Assembly (NCBI GenBank): GCA_009702955.1
Contig: WLHA01000081.1
Span: 1-6,267, forward strand
Source: Actinomycetota bacterium
GTDB lineage: Bacteria > Actinomycetota > Acidimicrobiia > IMCC26256
Reading direction: 5' to 3'
Length of the DNA stretch: 6,267 bases
This document shows positions 5,940 to 6,267 of this stretch, in pieces. The position numbers were made by a program, and so were the translations under genes. The notes below the pieces were generated by a model that was not told the origin of the DNA, did not search any database, and worked only from the letters and a program-made list of their open reading frames with translations. How positions within the stretch are numbered: position 1 is the first letter of the stretch; the number at the start of each line of letters is the position of its first letter.

Positions 5940-5965
5940 AACGCTAGAGCGCTTATAAACGTTCC
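5940..5965 (-). promoter_or_regulatory. Candidate ECF-sigma (SigE-type) promoter upstream of the protease gene
   Basis: On the minus strand GGAAC (5965-5961) is followed after 17 nt by CGTT (5943-5940), the pattern of extracytoplasmic-function sigma promoters such as those of mycobacterial SigE. It lies about 190 nt before the protease start, 63 nt after the kinase stop. An envelope protease would be a sensible target, but the elements are short and may occur by chance. Confidence 0.35.
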
Positions 5966-6027
5966 AGAAGAATTGGGATTGTTTTGACGGGTCAACACGT
6001 TTCGCTCCGACTCCACCGCGAACACGG

Positions 6028-6267
6028 TCATCTTTCCCCATGGCTGCCTTCCCTTGCCGCGCCACTCCTATCGGTCTCTGCGGCTGGACGATCCTTGAGA
6101 ATAAAGGTCATGATCGCCCCGCCATCTTCGGCGTTCTGGGCACTCACTTCTCCGCCGCACTCCTCCGCAACTTGAGCAACTATTGCGAGCCCAAGGCCTG
6201 ATCCTGGGAGAGCGCGAGCCGAATCAGATCTATAGAAACGCCTAAATACACTTGGGATATCGCTAGG
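6028..6267 (-). CDS. Sensor histidine kinase, C-terminal ATP-binding fragment (MprB-like; runs off right edge)
   Basis: Only the last 79 codons and the TGA stop (6030-6028) are inside the window. The reading frame is open to the right edge. It contains the end of a HATPase_c domain: an F-box-like stretch VFRRFYRSDSARALPGSG, a G2 box GSGLGLAIV (fragment residues 22-30), then ECGGEVSAQNAEDGGAIMTFIL, which forms the closing strands. A polar tail of about 20 residues follows. The RFYRS..AR.LPGSGLGLAIV wording resembles actinobacterial kinases of the MprB/PrrB group. With an HtrA protease next on the same strand, MprB is the best guess, as in mycobacterial mprA-mprB-pepD. The sensor and phosphoacceptor His domains are outside, so this cannot be proved here. 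It lies 276 nt upstream of the protease gene. Confidence 0.9.
   Translation of the reverse strand, partial: PSDIPSVFRRFYRSDSARALPGSGLGLAIVAQVAEECGGEVSAQNAEDGGAIMTFILKDRPAAETDRSGAAREGSHGER

Noticed and set aside
5984..5995. Inverted repeat TTGAC-GG-GTCAA after the kinase stop
   Set aside because: A 5-bp arm with a 2-nt centre is too short for a terminator and too common to call an operator without more copies.

Overview
The window carries two gene groups that are typical of an actinobacterium: a phosphate-acquisition locus (left two thirds) and an envelope-stress protease/kinase pair (right third). Base composition looks moderate, roughly half G+C by eye and not computed. GTG starts are used for pstC and phoU. 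The phosphate-binding protein has a lipobox. The regulatory repeats resemble the 11-bp PHO-box units of Streptomyces and Mycobacterium, and the kinase and HtrA protease lie side by side as in mycobacterial mprB-pepD. Together these point to Actinomycetota. A moderate-G+C aquatic lineage (Acidimicrobiia-like) would fit, but that is inference.

Left part, minus strand: pstS (lipoprotein, 2565-1468), pstC (permease, GTG start, 1447-455) and pstA (permease, starts at 458, runs off the left edge) form a tight operon. The pstS-pstC gap is 20 nt and pstC-pstA overlap by ATGA. pstB presumably follows outside the window. phoU (2978-3679) is divergent, on the plus strand. The 412-nt region between pstS and phoU holds two sets of 11-bp direct repeats of GTTCAC type, both oriented toward pstS, which are probable phosphate-response boxes. 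It also holds a run of short tandem repeats just before the phoU ribosome binding site.

Middle (3680-4272): a 9-bp inverted repeat sits between converging genes. It is followed by a small minus-strand gene of unknown function (89 aa, good ribosome binding site), then a 224-nt non-coding stretch that ends in a 2 x 16 bp tandem repeat.

Right part, minus strand: an HtrA-like serine protease of 492 aa with one membrane segment, an intact His/Asp/Ser triad and one PDZ domain. Its cytoplasmic N-terminus carries an unusual six-fold GSYNS repeat. Upstream lie 276 nt of non-coding DNA with candidate promoters and a 15-bp direct repeat. Beyond that is the C-terminus of a histidine kinase whose ATP-binding end resembles MprB.

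The phosphate genes would work together: PstS captures phosphate outside the membrane, PstC/PstA form the channel, and PhoU reports transporter status to the two-component system acting on the boxes. The kinase/protease pair would sense and repair damage in the cell envelope. I see no transposase, phage gene, tRNA, rRNA or CRISPR. No clearly new multi-gene system is visible. The least ordinary features are the GSYNS protease tail, the repeated occurrence of 14-16 bp tandem duplications across about 3 kb, and the unidentified 89-aa gene.
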